Positions 42,971 through 50,809 of a stretch of DNA of 52,260 nucleotides are shown piece after piece. The notes below the pieces were generated by a model that was not told where the DNA came from, made no database searches, and worked only from the letters and a program-made list of their open reading frames with translations. The stretch comes from Nitrospirota bacterium (lineage in GTDB: Bacteria; Nitrospirota; Nitrospiria; Nitrospirales; Nitrospiraceae). The position numbers and the translations under genes are program-made. The DNA lies in NCBI GenBank assembly GCA_028876065.1, contig JAGWTI010000012.1, positions 1 through 52,260 of the forward strand, read 5' to 3'. Numbering within the stretch: position 1 is the stretch's first letter; each line of letters starts with the position of its first letter.

Positions 42971-43000
42971 CGGGCCGCGCGGCACTGACCGCGCGGCCCG
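42971..43000. repeat. 12-bp perfect G+C stem-loop between cupredoxin and cytochrome genes
   Basis: CGGGCCGCGCGG (42971-42982) and CCGCGCGGCCCG (42989-43000) pair perfectly around a six-base loop. It has no following T tract on the minus strand. It could protect the cupredoxin mRNA or partially stop transcription into the cytochrome gene. Confidence 0.7.
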
Positions 43001-43033
43001 CATCCTTCACTCTCGATACCCAGCGACGGAGGC

Positions 43034-43498
43034 TCAGCCGCCGCCGACCTCGCCCTTCGTCTCAACCAAGAAAAGCTCCCCTTTCATGTCCGGGTGCATA
43101 TCGCACCAGAAGGGGATGCGCTGGGTCTCCACATCCTTGGTGCTCCCCTTGGTGAAGGTGAGCGTGATGCTCTTGCCCGGACGGATGTGATAGGCCCGGA
43201 CGCCTTTGCCTTTGAGATACACCCCCTCGCCCTCCATCTTGACGGGCACATCGAAGAGCAGGGGCGACGTGAACCCATGTTCGATCGTGTCCTCGTTCCG
43301 GATCGTAATGCTCGTCAACTCGCCCGGCATCGACGCGCCGGTCACTTTGTAACTCTTGTCCTTGATCACCACCTCGATCTTGTGGGGCTCAGCCGCCAGC
43401 GCCATGCTCGGCCCGATCATGCTCGGCACCGCCGAGCCGATCACGGCGACCGCCATGGAAGCGAGAAGCGAGGTTAGCCCTTGCGCTCTGACGTTCAT
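43034..43498 (-). CDS. Exported cupredoxin-domain protein
   Basis: The 154-residue protein has a signal peptide (cleavage likely after ALAA) and a plastocyanin-like fold. Type 1 copper ligands are His74 in IEHGF and the cluster Cys132, His135, Met138 in FWCDMHPDMKG, spaced C-x2-H-x2-M. GKSITLTFTKGSTKDVETQ precedes the last ligands. It would be a periplasmic electron carrier or copper sensor, with a cytochrome c gene downstream. Related small cupredoxins are abundant in nitrite oxidisers (established for the group; the link to this genome is inferred). Confidence 0.85.
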   Translation of the reverse strand: MNVRAQGLTSLLASMAVAVIGSAVPSMIGPSMALAAEPHKIEVVIKDKSYKVTGASMPGELTSITIRNEDTIEHGFTSPLLFDVPVKMEGEGVYLKGKGVRAYHIRPGKSITLTFTKGSTKDVETQRIPFWCDMHPDMKGELFLVETKGEVGGG

Positions 43499-43906
43499 GA
43501 TGGCCTCCTTTGCCTAAAATACTTACCGCAACTCGTCAGTGCCTCATGCCAGCTCACCCCAAGGGCCGGCACCCTGGTGGCTGCACATGTATCTTGGTGT
43601 GATAGCTCTGCAACTGCGATGCCATGAACGGTTCGCGCGCCATGTCCAAGAGGATGGACAGCAGACCGAAACCGACCGCGCCCATTCCCTTTGTGCACAA
43701 GGGGTTACCGCCCTCGCCAGGCCGGCGAGCCGGACAGCCCTAAGGATCTCCTACTTATCCCTGCTTCGTCTGCCGCTTTGCACCACAGGCCGAAGTTTTC
43801 GAGCTGTAGCAGAATGCGCCGTTCTGGAAGGGTGTTCTAGGGGGCAACGGAACGAGAAGATCGGGTGGTCATCCGAAGAGGGGCGCAAGGGGGCTTGGCG
43901 GGCGCC
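43499..43906. other. Gene-free stretch between cupredoxin and FmdB-like genes
   Basis: About 400 bases. Plus-strand frames (longest 43539-44057) run across the real FmdB-like gene on the other strand and have no ribosome site or domain content. The cupredoxin promoter should lie in the left part. No repeat of the ATTGACGATTG family is present here. Confidence 0.35.
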
Positions 43907-44071
43907 TCAGCTTTTCTTCGTCGTGTGCGCGATGAAACTCGTGTACAGCTGCTGCAACTTTGTGCTGCCGCAAGCGGGGCAGACCGCCGCGCCACTCTCA
44001 TGTTCCTTCAACGTCAGGATGATCAGCGACTCTTTGCCGCAATCGAGACATTTATAGTCGTACATCGGCAT
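43907..44071 (-). CDS. FmdB-family zinc-ribbon protein
   Basis: This 54-residue frame reads MPMYDYKCLDCGKESLIILT, then VCPACGSTKLQQL and ends in AHTTKKS. An N-terminal YDYxC, CxxCG and a second CxxCGS define the FmdB regulatory family. AAGG lies ten bases upstream. It follows the Lon-family gene, separated by a repeat element. Its role is unknown; some relatives sit with amidase or chaperone genes. Confidence 0.78.
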   Translation of the reverse strand: MPMYDYKCLDCGKESLIILTLKEHESGAAVCPACGSTKLQQLYTSFIAHTTKKS

Positions 44072-44088
44072 ATCGTCGCCTTGTGGAA

Positions 44089-44176
44089 ATTGACGATTGG
44101 GTCATTGACGATTTCTTCATCGGATCATTGATTCATTGTCGGCCATTCGTCAATCGACATTGAGGCAATCGTCAAT
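44089..44176. repeat. ATTGACGATTG-family element at the Lon gene stop
   Basis: ATTGACGATTG (44089-44099) faces CAATCGTCAAT (44166-44176) 66 bases away; between them lie further ATTGACGAT and CATTCGTCAATCG words. The arms are exact complements. The TGA of the Lon gene (44172-44174) is inside the right arm. Confidence 0.8.
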
Positions 44177-46676
44177 TCTCCTGCTTCTCGCCCCACGCCA
44201 TCACGATCTCGGCCATCTCCGCCAGGCGTTGGGCGACCTTTCCGAACAGGGTGTCGGGCGGGTAGAGCCCGTCTGGGCCTCGGCTCCCGGCCGGCAAGCC
44301 GGTCAACAGTTCCAGCGCCTCTTCCACCGTATGGACGGCATAGACGGAAAATCGCCCGGCCTCCACGGCTTTGACGACGTCGCGACGCAGGACCAGATGT
44401 TTGGCGTTGCGGGCGGGAATGATCACGCCCTGGTCGCCGGTAAGCCCGTGCCGTGCGCACGAGGCGAAGAAGCCCTCGATCTTTTCGTTCACGCCGCCGA
44501 TCGGCTGAACCTCGCCGAGCTGATTGACCGAGCCCGTGACAGCCAACGACTGGCGCACCGGGGCCTCGGCCAGGCTGGAGAGGACCGCGGCCGACTCGGC
44601 GACGGCCGCGCTGTCCCCCTCGACCTCCGAGTAGGTCTGCTCGAACGTCAGCGTCGCCGTCAGCGCAAACGGATGCGCGCCGGCAAACTTTCCCGCCAGG
44701 TAGCCGGCCAACGTCAGCACCCCCTTGCTGTGAACGTGCCCGGCCAGCTCCGCTTCCCGCTGGATGTCGAGCACCCCTTTGGTGCCCACGGACGTGCGGG
44801 CGGTGATCCGGCAGGGACGGCCGAAGGCGTAATCGCCCAACAGATGGACGGAGAGGCCGTTGACCTGGCCGACCACGGCCCCCTCCAGATCGACCATGAG
44901 CGTGCCTTCTTCGATGTCGTCCTGGACCCATTGCTCCGGGAGATCCGCCCGATGCCGCTTCTTGGCCACGGCGGTTTCGATATCGCCCCGCGACACCGTC
45001 GCCCGGCCCTCGCGCCCGGCCCAGAACGCCGCTTCGCGCACCACATCGCTCAGCAGGCTCAATCGCAAGGTCAGCCGGTCGTACCGCTCCGCCAGCCTGG
45101 CTCCTTCCTGAATCAACTCCGCGACGGCCTCGGCGCTGAAATGCGGCAGCCCCTCGTCCCGGCACAGCTTGGCCACCAGGCGGCCGTACAACCGGTCCTG
45201 CGCCTCGTCCCGGGGGACGTCGATGTCGAAGTCCGCCTTCACCTTGAAGATCTTTTGAAAATCCTCTTCGTAGGCCTGGAGCAGGTGGTAGAGCATCGGC
45301 GGCCCCACCATGACGACCTTGACGTTCACCGGGACCGGCTGCGGTCGCAAGCCGGTGGTGGAGAATCCGAAAAACTCGCCTGGGTCCTCGATCTTGACCT
45401 CGTGGGTTTTGATGACGCGCTTCAGCGCGTCCCAGGCGAAGGGTTGGCGGAGCAGATCCATCGCGCTCAAAATCAGATAGCCGCCGCTCGCCTGCAGGAT
45501 CGCGCCGGCCTTGATCTCCGCGAAATCCGTGAAGACCACCCCCAGGTGCGCCTTGCGTTCGATCTTGCCCACCAAGTTGGCATAGGTCGGATGGGACTCG
45601 TCCACGACCGGCGCGCCGCCACCCGCTTCGTGCTCGACGATCAGGTTCACGCTGTAGCGGGTCAGGTCCGGCGGACGGCTTCCTCCAAGCCCGGGGATAG
45701 GGATGGGAAGCGTCGGCGTCTCCTGGCGCAGAAAATCCTTGAAGGTGCCCAGGATGTCTTCGTGCACCCGTTCCAGATAGTCGAGCACCGCCGCATGGCC
45801 TTCGTAACACCGGCGGAGCGTCTCGAACCGGCCGATCAGCGCGTTCTTGACGACCTCCCGGTCCATGTCCCGCACGCGCTGCTCCGCTTCGTGGTCCAAG
45901 GCGTGGACGCGGACGTGGAACTCGCGGATCTCGCTGTCGAGCGTTTTCCGTTTTTCGGCGATCGCGCGCCGCTCCTCGTCCGAGAGGTGGGCCAGCGCCT
46001 CCTCCGAGAGGGGCTGCCCATCGCGGATCGGCACCAGGCTGAAACCGACCGGCGTTTCCTCGAAGCCGAAGCCTCGATCTTGCGTCAACTCGGTCAAATC
46101 CCGGAAGAGCGCCTTCTTCTTGGCCTCGATTTCCTCGTGAATCCTGGCCCTGGCTTCCAGGTAGGTGGTGCCCTCGAAAATCTTCGGCAGGTCGCGGCGC
46201 AGGCCTTCGATCAGATTGGTCATGGCCTCCGTGAAGGCCCGGCCCTGCGCGGCCGGAAACTGGAGACAGCGAGGCCGGGACGGATCCTGGAAATTGTTCA
46301 CGTAGCAGAGGTCGGGCGCGGGAGGGGCCGACTTGGCCAGGCGCTTGACCATGTCTTTGGCCATGGTCCACTTGCCCGAGCCGATCGGCCCCGACACGTA
46401 CACGTTGAAGCCGGGGCTCTCCATGCGCAGGCCGAACTCCAGCGCCTCGACCGCCCGCTCCTGCCCGATCGGCTCCTCCAGCGGCGGCAGCTCGCTCGTG
46501 TCCTTGTACCCGAGCTGCGACACGTCCACGGAGGGCGACAGGGCGGAGACCGGCAGGCGGAGATCGGCGCGCGTCGCCGGAACCCCGCCCCTACCCGATG
46601 GCGGGGATCCGCTCGACGGTGGTCGCTTGCGGCCCTTTTTCTCCGACCTCGACGTTGAAGGCGATTTCTTGCCCAT
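44172..46676 (-). CDS. Lon-family ATP-dependent protease (LonB/COG1067 type)
   Basis: The 834-residue protein lacks the N-terminal LAN domain of classical Lon. It has an AAA+ module with Walker A YVSGPIGSGKWTMA, a long inserted helical region, sensor segments (ASGGYLILSAMDLLRQP) and a C-terminal Lon protease domain. The dyad is Ser689 (VEGDSAA) and Lys732 (GGVNEKIEG); the 43-residue spacing equals that of E. coli Lon. The start at ATG 46676 overlaps the preceding HPF-CSD gene by 86 bases, with a Ser/Lys-rich, probably disordered N-terminus. No later good start was found. Confidence 0.9.
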   Translation of the reverse strand: MGKKSPSTSRSEKKGRKRPPSSGSPPSGRGGVPATRADLRLPVSALSPSVDVSQLGYKDTSELPPLEEPIGQERAVEALEFGLRMESPGFNVYVSGPIGSGKWTMAKDMVKRLAKSAPPAPDLCYVNNFQDPSRPRCLQFPAAQGRAFTEAMTNLIEGLRRDLPKIFEGTTYLEARARIHEEIEAKKKALFRDLTELTQDRGFGFEETPVGFSLVPIRDGQPLSEEALAHLSDEERRAIAEKRKTLDSEIREFHVRVHALDHEAEQRVRDMDREVVKNALIGRFETLRRCYEGHAAVLDYLERVHEDILGTFKDFLRQETPTLPIPIPGLGGSRPPDLTRYSVNLIVEHEAGGGAPVVDESHPTYANLVGKIERKAHLGVVFTDFAEIKAGAILQASGGYLILSAMDLLRQPFAWDALKRVIKTHEVKIEDPGEFFGFSTTGLRPQPVPVNVKVVMVGPPMLYHLLQAYEEDFQKIFKVKADFDIDVPRDEAQDRLYGRLVAKLCRDEGLPHFSAEAVAELIQEGARLAERYDRLTLRLSLLSDVVREAAFWAGREGRATVSRGDIETAVAKKRHRADLPEQWVQDDIEEGTLMVDLEGAVVGQVNGLSVHLLGDYAFGRPCRITARTSVGTKGVLDIQREAELAGHVHSKGVLTLAGYLAGKFAGAHPFALTATLTFEQTYSEVEGDSAAVAESAAVLSSLAEAPVRQSLAVTGSVNQLGEVQPIGGVNEKIEGFFASCARHGLTGDQGVIIPARNAKHLVLRRDVVKAVEAGRFSVYAVHTVEEALELLTGLPAGSRGPDGLYPPDTLFGKVAQRLAEMAEIVMAWGEKQEN

Positions 46677-47130
46677 CGCTCAATTCCTCAAAGGTGAACC
46701 CGTGCACGGCGTTCCGATGAAAATAGACCTCTCCCCCGCCTTCTTGGAGGATAAAGCCGTAGCCCTCGCGCGGAAACAGTTTGCAGACCACGCCGCGCAG
46801 CGGCACGGGCGGCACGCGGACCTCGGTCGAGGCGCGTTTGTCGCGGAACTTCCGCAGCTCGATCTCGACGGCGGCGAAGGCGGCCCGAATCGCTTCCTCG
46901 AAAGTTTTCTCTTCCTTCCGCGCCGTGAAGGTATGTCGGCCGGGCAGCGTGATGACGACGAGCGCCTCGGCCACATCGTCGAGCTTCTTATGGTGTTTGT
47001 TCTTGGTCAGCGTCACCCGCGCATGCGTGAGATCGTCGTGGCCCGCCTGGAGCGCGGCAATGCGCTGCTCGACCTCCGTCTTCCATCGTGGCGCCATGGC
47101 CACATTCCGGCTTTCGACATGCAGGTCCAT
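46591..47130 (-). CDS. Ribosome hibernation factor domain fused to a cold-shock domain
   Basis: The 179-residue protein has an HPF/RaiA (S30AE) domain at about 1-100 (MDLHVESRNVAMAPRWKTEV, ALVVITLPGRHTFTARKEEK) and a C-terminal cold-shock domain (GVVCKLFPREGYGFILQEGG, VYFHRNAVHGFTFEELSDGQ, NVEVGEKGPQAT). KLFPREGYGFI matches the RNP1 region of CSDs. AAGGAGG precedes the ATG. It would bind and silence ribosomes during stress, with the CSD adding RNA binding. The Lon-family gene overlaps its end. Confidence 0.88.
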   Translation of the reverse strand: MDLHVESRNVAMAPRWKTEVEQRIAALQAGHDDLTHARVTLTKNKHHKKLDDVAEALVVITLPGRHTFTARKEEKTFEEAIRAAFAAVEIELRKFRDKRASTEVRVPPVPLRGVVCKLFPREGYGFILQEGGGEVYFHRNAVHGFTFEELSDGQEIAFNVEVGEKGPQATTVERIPAIG

Positions 47131-47492
47131 GTCCCCTCCTTATGATGAACGAATCCGTACGCTCCCCAGTAAAGGCAAAGGCCGTGCCACGGAGCCGTGC
47201 GGCCCGGTAAACCATTGACAATTGCTTCATTGGGCCATTGATTCATTTCAAGAGTCCGCCAATCGGCAATGATTCAATCGTCAATGATCCAATGAAGAAC
47301 TCGCCCATTCTTCCTGGCTGGCGCATTATTCCTCACCGGCACCGGTCCAGGTGGAGCCGAATGCGGCAGCCGGGATAGCTTTCAGCAATTGGCCGTCAGC
47401 TTTCAGCGGTCGGAAGGGGGAATAGGACTTGCTTAACTTGCTTGATTCGGTCTGAGTTCTTAACGCTGACGGCCGAGGACTGAAGGAATACC
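47131..47492. repeat. Spacer with repeat elements upstream of the APH-type kinase gene
   Basis: At 47214-47285 lies an ATTGAC-family element: ATTGACAATTG at the left, a shared TTCATTGGGCCATTGATTCA, and CAATCGTCAAT (47275-47285) at the right. A second element with GGCCGTCAGCTTTCAGCGG occurs near 47393-47411. Promoters for the divergent HPF-CSD and kinase genes must be here; I cannot place them exactly. No gene seen. Confidence 0.6.
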
Positions 47493-48581
47493 ATGCCGGC
47501 CTTGCATCGGAAAGCCCTCGAAGCCTATCTGCGCCATCGGTTCGGACCGAGGGCGCGATTGCTGGCGTTCGGGCCCATCGGGCAGGAAACCTCGGGCCCT
47601 GCGCTCAAACAGTACGGCTACGGCGCCCCCGTCCGCCTGACCTTCCACGACGGACAGGTCACCAGGCGCGTCGTGCTGGAGACGATGTGCGCGGGGCCAT
47701 TCGGCCATGAACACATGGCGGATCGGGCCCAAGCGCTGCTGTGGGATTACGACTCCTACGGCCGGCTGCCGCGGCACGTCCCCGCGCTGGACGTCGGCGC
47801 CTTCACCGGCGACGGGGCTCTCTTCTCCGTCGCGCCGGCACAGGAATTCTTCGTCCTGACAGGCTGGGCCGAGGGGGACAGTTACCACAAAGACCTGGAG
47901 CGTCTGAGCCGTACCGACCGGCTGCGACAGGCGGATCGGAACCGAACACGCGCCCTGGCCCGGTACCTGTCCGACATCCACCGGGTGAAACGTCGCCACC
48001 CCGCACTCTACCGACGCCGGCTGCGGGAACTGCTCGGCCACGGGGAATGCATCATGGGCCTGACCGACAGCTATCCGGTCCGCTTCGACTTCATCACGGA
48101 GGACCTGCTGCGCTCGATCGAGGACGCCTGCAACCGCTGGCGGTGGCGCTTGCGCCGCAAGGCCGGCCGGCTCGTGCAAGTGCACGGGGACTTCCACCCC
48201 TGGAACGTGCTCTTCCGCAAGGGAACCGAGTTCAGCGTCCTGGATCGCTCGCGAGGGGAGTGGGGCGAGGCCGCCGACGACCTCACCGCCATGACGATCA
48301 ACTATCTGTTTTTTTCCTTGTGCCGATGGGGCAAATTGCAGGGCCCGTTCGAGGTCCTGTTCCGTCAGTTCTGGGACGACTATGGGACGGCCAGCGGGGA
48401 TCGCGCGATTACGGAATGCGCCGCGCCGTTTTTCGCGTTTCGCGGCCTCGTCATCGCGAGTCCGCTCTGGTACCCGAAACTGCCCCTCTCGGTGCGGCGC
48501 AGCCTGTTCAACTTTATCCGGAACGTCCTGGCCGAAGAGCGGTTCGACCCGGATCAGGTCAACCGGTATCTGAAGCATTGA
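47493..48581 (+). CDS. Aminoglycoside-phosphotransferase-family kinase, unknown substrate
   Basis: The 362-residue protein has the APH/choline-kinase catalytic loop LVQVHGDFHPWNVLFRKG (Brenner motif HGDxxxxN, Asp at about residue 233) and a DFG-like LDRSRGEWGEAADDLTAM for Mg-ATP. An intact N-lobe is less obvious. Antibiotic resistance is not implied; related stand-alone kinases act on small metabolites. Two genes downstream is an APS-kinase-like gene, a pairing (APH kinase plus P-loop kinase) seen elsewhere. Its stop TGA comes from the repeat that follows. Confidence 0.8.
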   Translation: MPALHRKALEAYLRHRFGPRARLLAFGPIGQETSGPALKQYGYGAPVRLTFHDGQVTRRVVLETMCAGPFGHEHMADRAQALLWDYDSYGRLPRHVPALDVGAFTGDGALFSVAPAQEFFVLTGWAEGDSYHKDLERLSRTDRLRQADRNRTRALARYLSDIHRVKRRHPALYRRRLRELLGHGECIMGLTDSYPVRFDFITEDLLRSIEDACNRWRWRLRRKAGRLVQVHGDFHPWNVLFRKGTEFSVLDRSRGEWGEAADDLTAMTINYLFFSLCRWGKLQGPFEVLFRQFWDDYGTASGDRAITECAAPFFAFRGLVIASPLWYPKLPLSVRRSLFNFIRNVLAEERFDPDQVNRYLKH

Positions 48582-48610
48582 CGATTGATTCATCGGATCA
48601 TTGACGATTG
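48577..48610. repeat. Tandem ATTGACGATTG copies at the kinase gene stop
   Basis: Two exact copies at 48577-48587 and 48600-48610 point the same way. The first provides the TGA stop of the kinase gene (48579-48581). Weaker ATTG words continue to about 48655, just before the next gene. No facing complement lies in this gap; the nearest is beyond the four-helix gene. Confidence 0.75.
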
Positions 48611-48665
48611 CGTTAAGATTCGCCGAATACTGAATTGGTTCATTGATGATTAAAGAGGGTCATCG

Positions 48666-49022
48666 GTGAAAGCGGCAGAATTAAAGGAACGGACTAAACA
48701 CTTCGCGATTCGTATTGTCCGCTTGTTTCGCTTGTTGCCGAGGATAGAGGAGGCGCGTGTCATTGGGCATCAGCTTCTACGTTCGGGGACGGCGGTCGCG
48801 GCGAACTATCGAGCCACCACCTGCCGGGCACGGTCAAAGGCGGAATTCATAGCCAAGATCGGAGTCGTGGTCGAAGAAGCAGACGAGACGATCTTCTGGC
48901 TGGAGCTCCTCGAAGAAGCCGGTATTGTCCCCCAAGGCTCGGCACAAGAGCTGATCGCAGAAGCCAATGAATTGCTCGCCATCTTTGCGGCGTCACAAGC
49001 CACCGCGAAGAAAAGGCGCTGA
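48666..49022 (+). CDS. Four-helix-bundle protein (S23/IVS family)
   Basis: The 118-residue protein begins at GTG 48666 (MKAAELKERTKHFAIRIVRL) and has the family core RSGTAVAANYRATTCRARSK with EFIAKIGVVVEEADETIFWL, predicted as an up-down four-helix bundle. Such proteins are often encoded inside rRNA intervening sequences or next to repeats and have no known biochemical activity. Here it stands between two repeat elements and separates the APH-type kinase from APS kinase. Confidence 0.87.
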   Translation: MKAAELKERTKHFAIRIVRLFRLLPRIEEARVIGHQLLRSGTAVAANYRATTCRARSKAEFIAKIGVVVEEADETIFWLELLEEAGIVPQGSAQELIAEANELLAIFAASQATAKKRR

Positions 49023-49042
49023 CCCATTGGCGACTCAAAGGA

Positions 49043-49180
49043 ATTGACGATTGTTTCATTGGGGCATTGATTCATTGAAAACATTCGTCAATCGGCATTG
49101 ATTCAATCGACAATCCTTCGGACAATCGTCAATTCTGCGGACATTCGTCAATGCTGCAATGACCCGATCGTCAATTCCCC
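49043..49180. repeat. Large ATTGACGATTG-family element spanning the APS kinase start
   Basis: ATTGACGATTG (49043-49053) is followed by the TTCATTGGGGCATTGATTCA segment shared with 47214, then CATTCGTCAATCG, CAATCGTCAAT (49123-49133), ATTCGTCAATG and GATCGTCAATTC (near 49166-49177). The arms are complementary. The start codon of the next gene (49159) lies inside. Confidence 0.78.
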
Positions 49181-49704
49181 AGAGCTTTGCAATTTGGTTG
49201 ACCGGCCTGCCGGCCTCCGGAAAAAGCTCGATTACCGCCGCCTTGAAACCCAAGCTGGAAGCCTTGGGGCTGCAGGTCGAGGTGCTGGAGTCGGACGAGA
49301 TGCGCAAGGTTCTCACCCCGATTCCGACCTATTCGCATGAGGAGCGCGACTTGTTCTACCGTACCCTGGCTTTCGTGGGCAGCCGGCTGGCGGCGCGCGG
49401 CGTGACGGTGATCTTCGACGCCACGGCCAACCGCCGGGCCTACCGGGACTTCGCCCGACGCCTCATTCCCCGCTTCGTCGAGGTGGCCGTCGAGTGCCCG
49501 TTGGAGACGTGCGTGGAGCGGGACCGAAAAGGGACCTATCGCAAAGGACGGGCGGGGGAATCGGCGACCGTGCCGGGCTTGCAGGAGGCCTACGAGCCGC
49601 CGCTCGACCCGGCCATCCGAATCGACACGACGCGCATCGCGCCGGAACAAGCGGCGGACATGATCCTGGTCCTGTTGCGGGAGCGGCAGTTTCTTCCCCG
49701 ATGA
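49159..49704 (+). CDS. cysC: Adenylyl-sulfate kinase-like protein
   Basis: The 181-residue P-loop kinase has Walker A WLTGLPASGKSS near residue 14, LESDEMRKVLTP, YSHEERDLFYRTLAFVGSRL, VIFDATANRRAYRDFAR and CPLETCVERDRKGTYRKGRA, the APS-kinase order. It would phosphorylate adenylyl sulfate to PAPS. The N-terminal 12 residues (MTRSSIPQSFAI) are encoded by a repeat element, and there is no ribosome site before the ATG, so the native start may have been replaced. A related, non-sulfate kinase is possible. Confidence 0.82.
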   Translation: MTRSSIPQSFAIWLTGLPASGKSSITAALKPKLEALGLQVEVLESDEMRKVLTPIPTYSHEERDLFYRTLAFVGSRLAARGVTVIFDATANRRAYRDFARRLIPRFVEVAVECPLETCVERDRKGTYRKGRAGESATVPGLQEAYEPPLDPAIRIDTTRIAPEQAADMILVLLRERQFLPR

Positions 49705-49719
49705 CGGGAGGCGGGACCG

Positions 49720-50508
49720 TCAGTCCGGCGCGTTGAGCGCCAGCTTCACCATGACGGCCATCTCGACCTGATCCAGATCCACCGGTTTGGGCAGGACGTC
49801 GAAGGCGCCCAGGTCCAGCGCCGTCTTCAGCAGCGGCTCCTCCTGGCTGGCAGTCAGCATGATGACGCCGCCGGGGAATTTGCTCTTGACCAGCCGCCCC
49901 AGCACCTCCACCCCGTTGATATCGGGCATGTAAATGTCCAGCAGCACGAGGTCCGGCGGCTCCTGCTTGATCTTCACCAAGGCCTCCGCACCGCCGTACG
50001 CGGTCTGAATCCGGTATCCGCGCCGTTGCAGGAACTCGCCCACGAGGTCGCAGATCTCCTTCTCGTCGTCCACCAGGAGGATCGTCGCGGGCTTGCTGTC
50101 TGCGCCCGGGGACGCCACGGAGGCCGGCCTCGCTGTGGCCGGCTTGCCGACTTCCTGCAACGCGCGGGTGACGGTTTGCATGATCACATCCATACTGAGC
50201 CGCTTGCGCAGGACGTCAATGACGCCCATTTCGCGGGCGCGGTTCTCGACCTCGATGGGGACATCGCCCGTCACCACCACGACCGGCAGGCGGGGGGCTC
50301 GGGCCTTCAGCTTCACCAGCGTGTCGAGTCCGGACAGGCCCAGCAACACCAGGTCCAGCAGCACGAGGTCCGGCGGCCGCTCGTCGAAGCGTTGCACCGC
50401 CTCCTCCCCGGTTCGCGCAATCACGATCTCGTGCCCATAGGCGCTCAACACATTCTTTAACGTCTGACTGAACCGGTGATCCGCATTCGCGATCAGGATG
50501 ATGGCCAT
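49720..50508 (-). CDS. Response regulator with two receiver domains, no output domain
   Basis: The 262-residue protein has REC1 (about 1-118) and REC2 (about 140-258) joined by an Ala/Pro linker. REC2 is complete: ILLVDDEKE, phosphoacceptor Asp in LVLLDIYMPD, LTAS and LPKPVD. REC1 keeps Asp52 and Lys102 but has only one acid in IANADHRF, so its Mg site may be impaired. GGAGG precedes the ATG. The histidine kinase at 51623 is the likely partner, with a toxin-antitoxin pair between them. Confidence 0.88.
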   Translation of the reverse strand: MAIILIANADHRFSQTLKNVLSAYGHEIVIARTGEEAVQRFDERPPDLVLLDLVLLGLSGLDTLVKLKARAPRLPVVVVTGDVPIEVENRAREMGVIDVLRKRLSMDVIMQTVTRALQEVGKPATARPASVASPGADSKPATILLVDDEKEICDLVGEFLQRRGYRIQTAYGGAEALVKIKQEPPDLVLLDIYMPDINGVEVLGRLVKSKFPGGVIMLTASQEEPLLKTALDLGAFDVLPKPVDLDQVEMAVMVKLALNAPD

Positions 50509-50525
50509 GTGCTTCCTCCGTGGAT

Positions 50526-50739
50526 GATTGCCAGAATTGCCAAGATTGAACGATTGCCAAAATTGCCAGGATTGAACGATTGCCAGAATTATTGATTGCC
50601 ACGATTGCCAAGATTATCGGAGTCCGACAAGCACGCAATCTTGTGCAATCTATCAATCGTCAATTCCTCTCAATCATCAATTCTGGCAATCCTTCAATTT
50701 CGGCGATTCTCGTCCCGTCAATTCCATGCAATCGTCAAT
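50526..50739. repeat. ATTGCCA-type repeat array, left flank of the toxin-antitoxin pair
   Basis: A 26-base unit occurs twice in tandem (50526-50551 and 50552-50577, 24 of 26 identical), followed by a partial third copy and ATTGCCACGATTGCCA (50595-50610). The right part switches to complementary words, including CAATCGTCAAT at 50654-50664 and 50729-50739. The ATTGCCAGAATTGCC at 50527 recurs inverted at 51554. Confidence 0.8.
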
Positions 50740-50809
50740 TCTTTTCCACCGTCAGCCGTCGGATGATCGAGTCCTTGACTTAACCTCTAACTTAGTTTAA
50801 AAGTGAACC

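Noticed and set aside
43539-44057. Plus-strand frame of 172 codons upstream of the repeat
   Set aside because: It covers the FmdB-like gene on the other strand, which has a clear zinc-ribbon pattern; the plus frame lacks any such support.
44136-46658. Plus-strand frame of 840 codons opposite the Lon-family gene
   Set aside because: Antisense of a gene with exact Lon catalytic spacing; composition is His/Arg/Gln-rich without domains.
47493-48581. Aminoglycoside resistance gene
   Set aside because: Only the general kinase loop is shared with APH enzymes; no resistance-specific features or mobile resistance context are visible.
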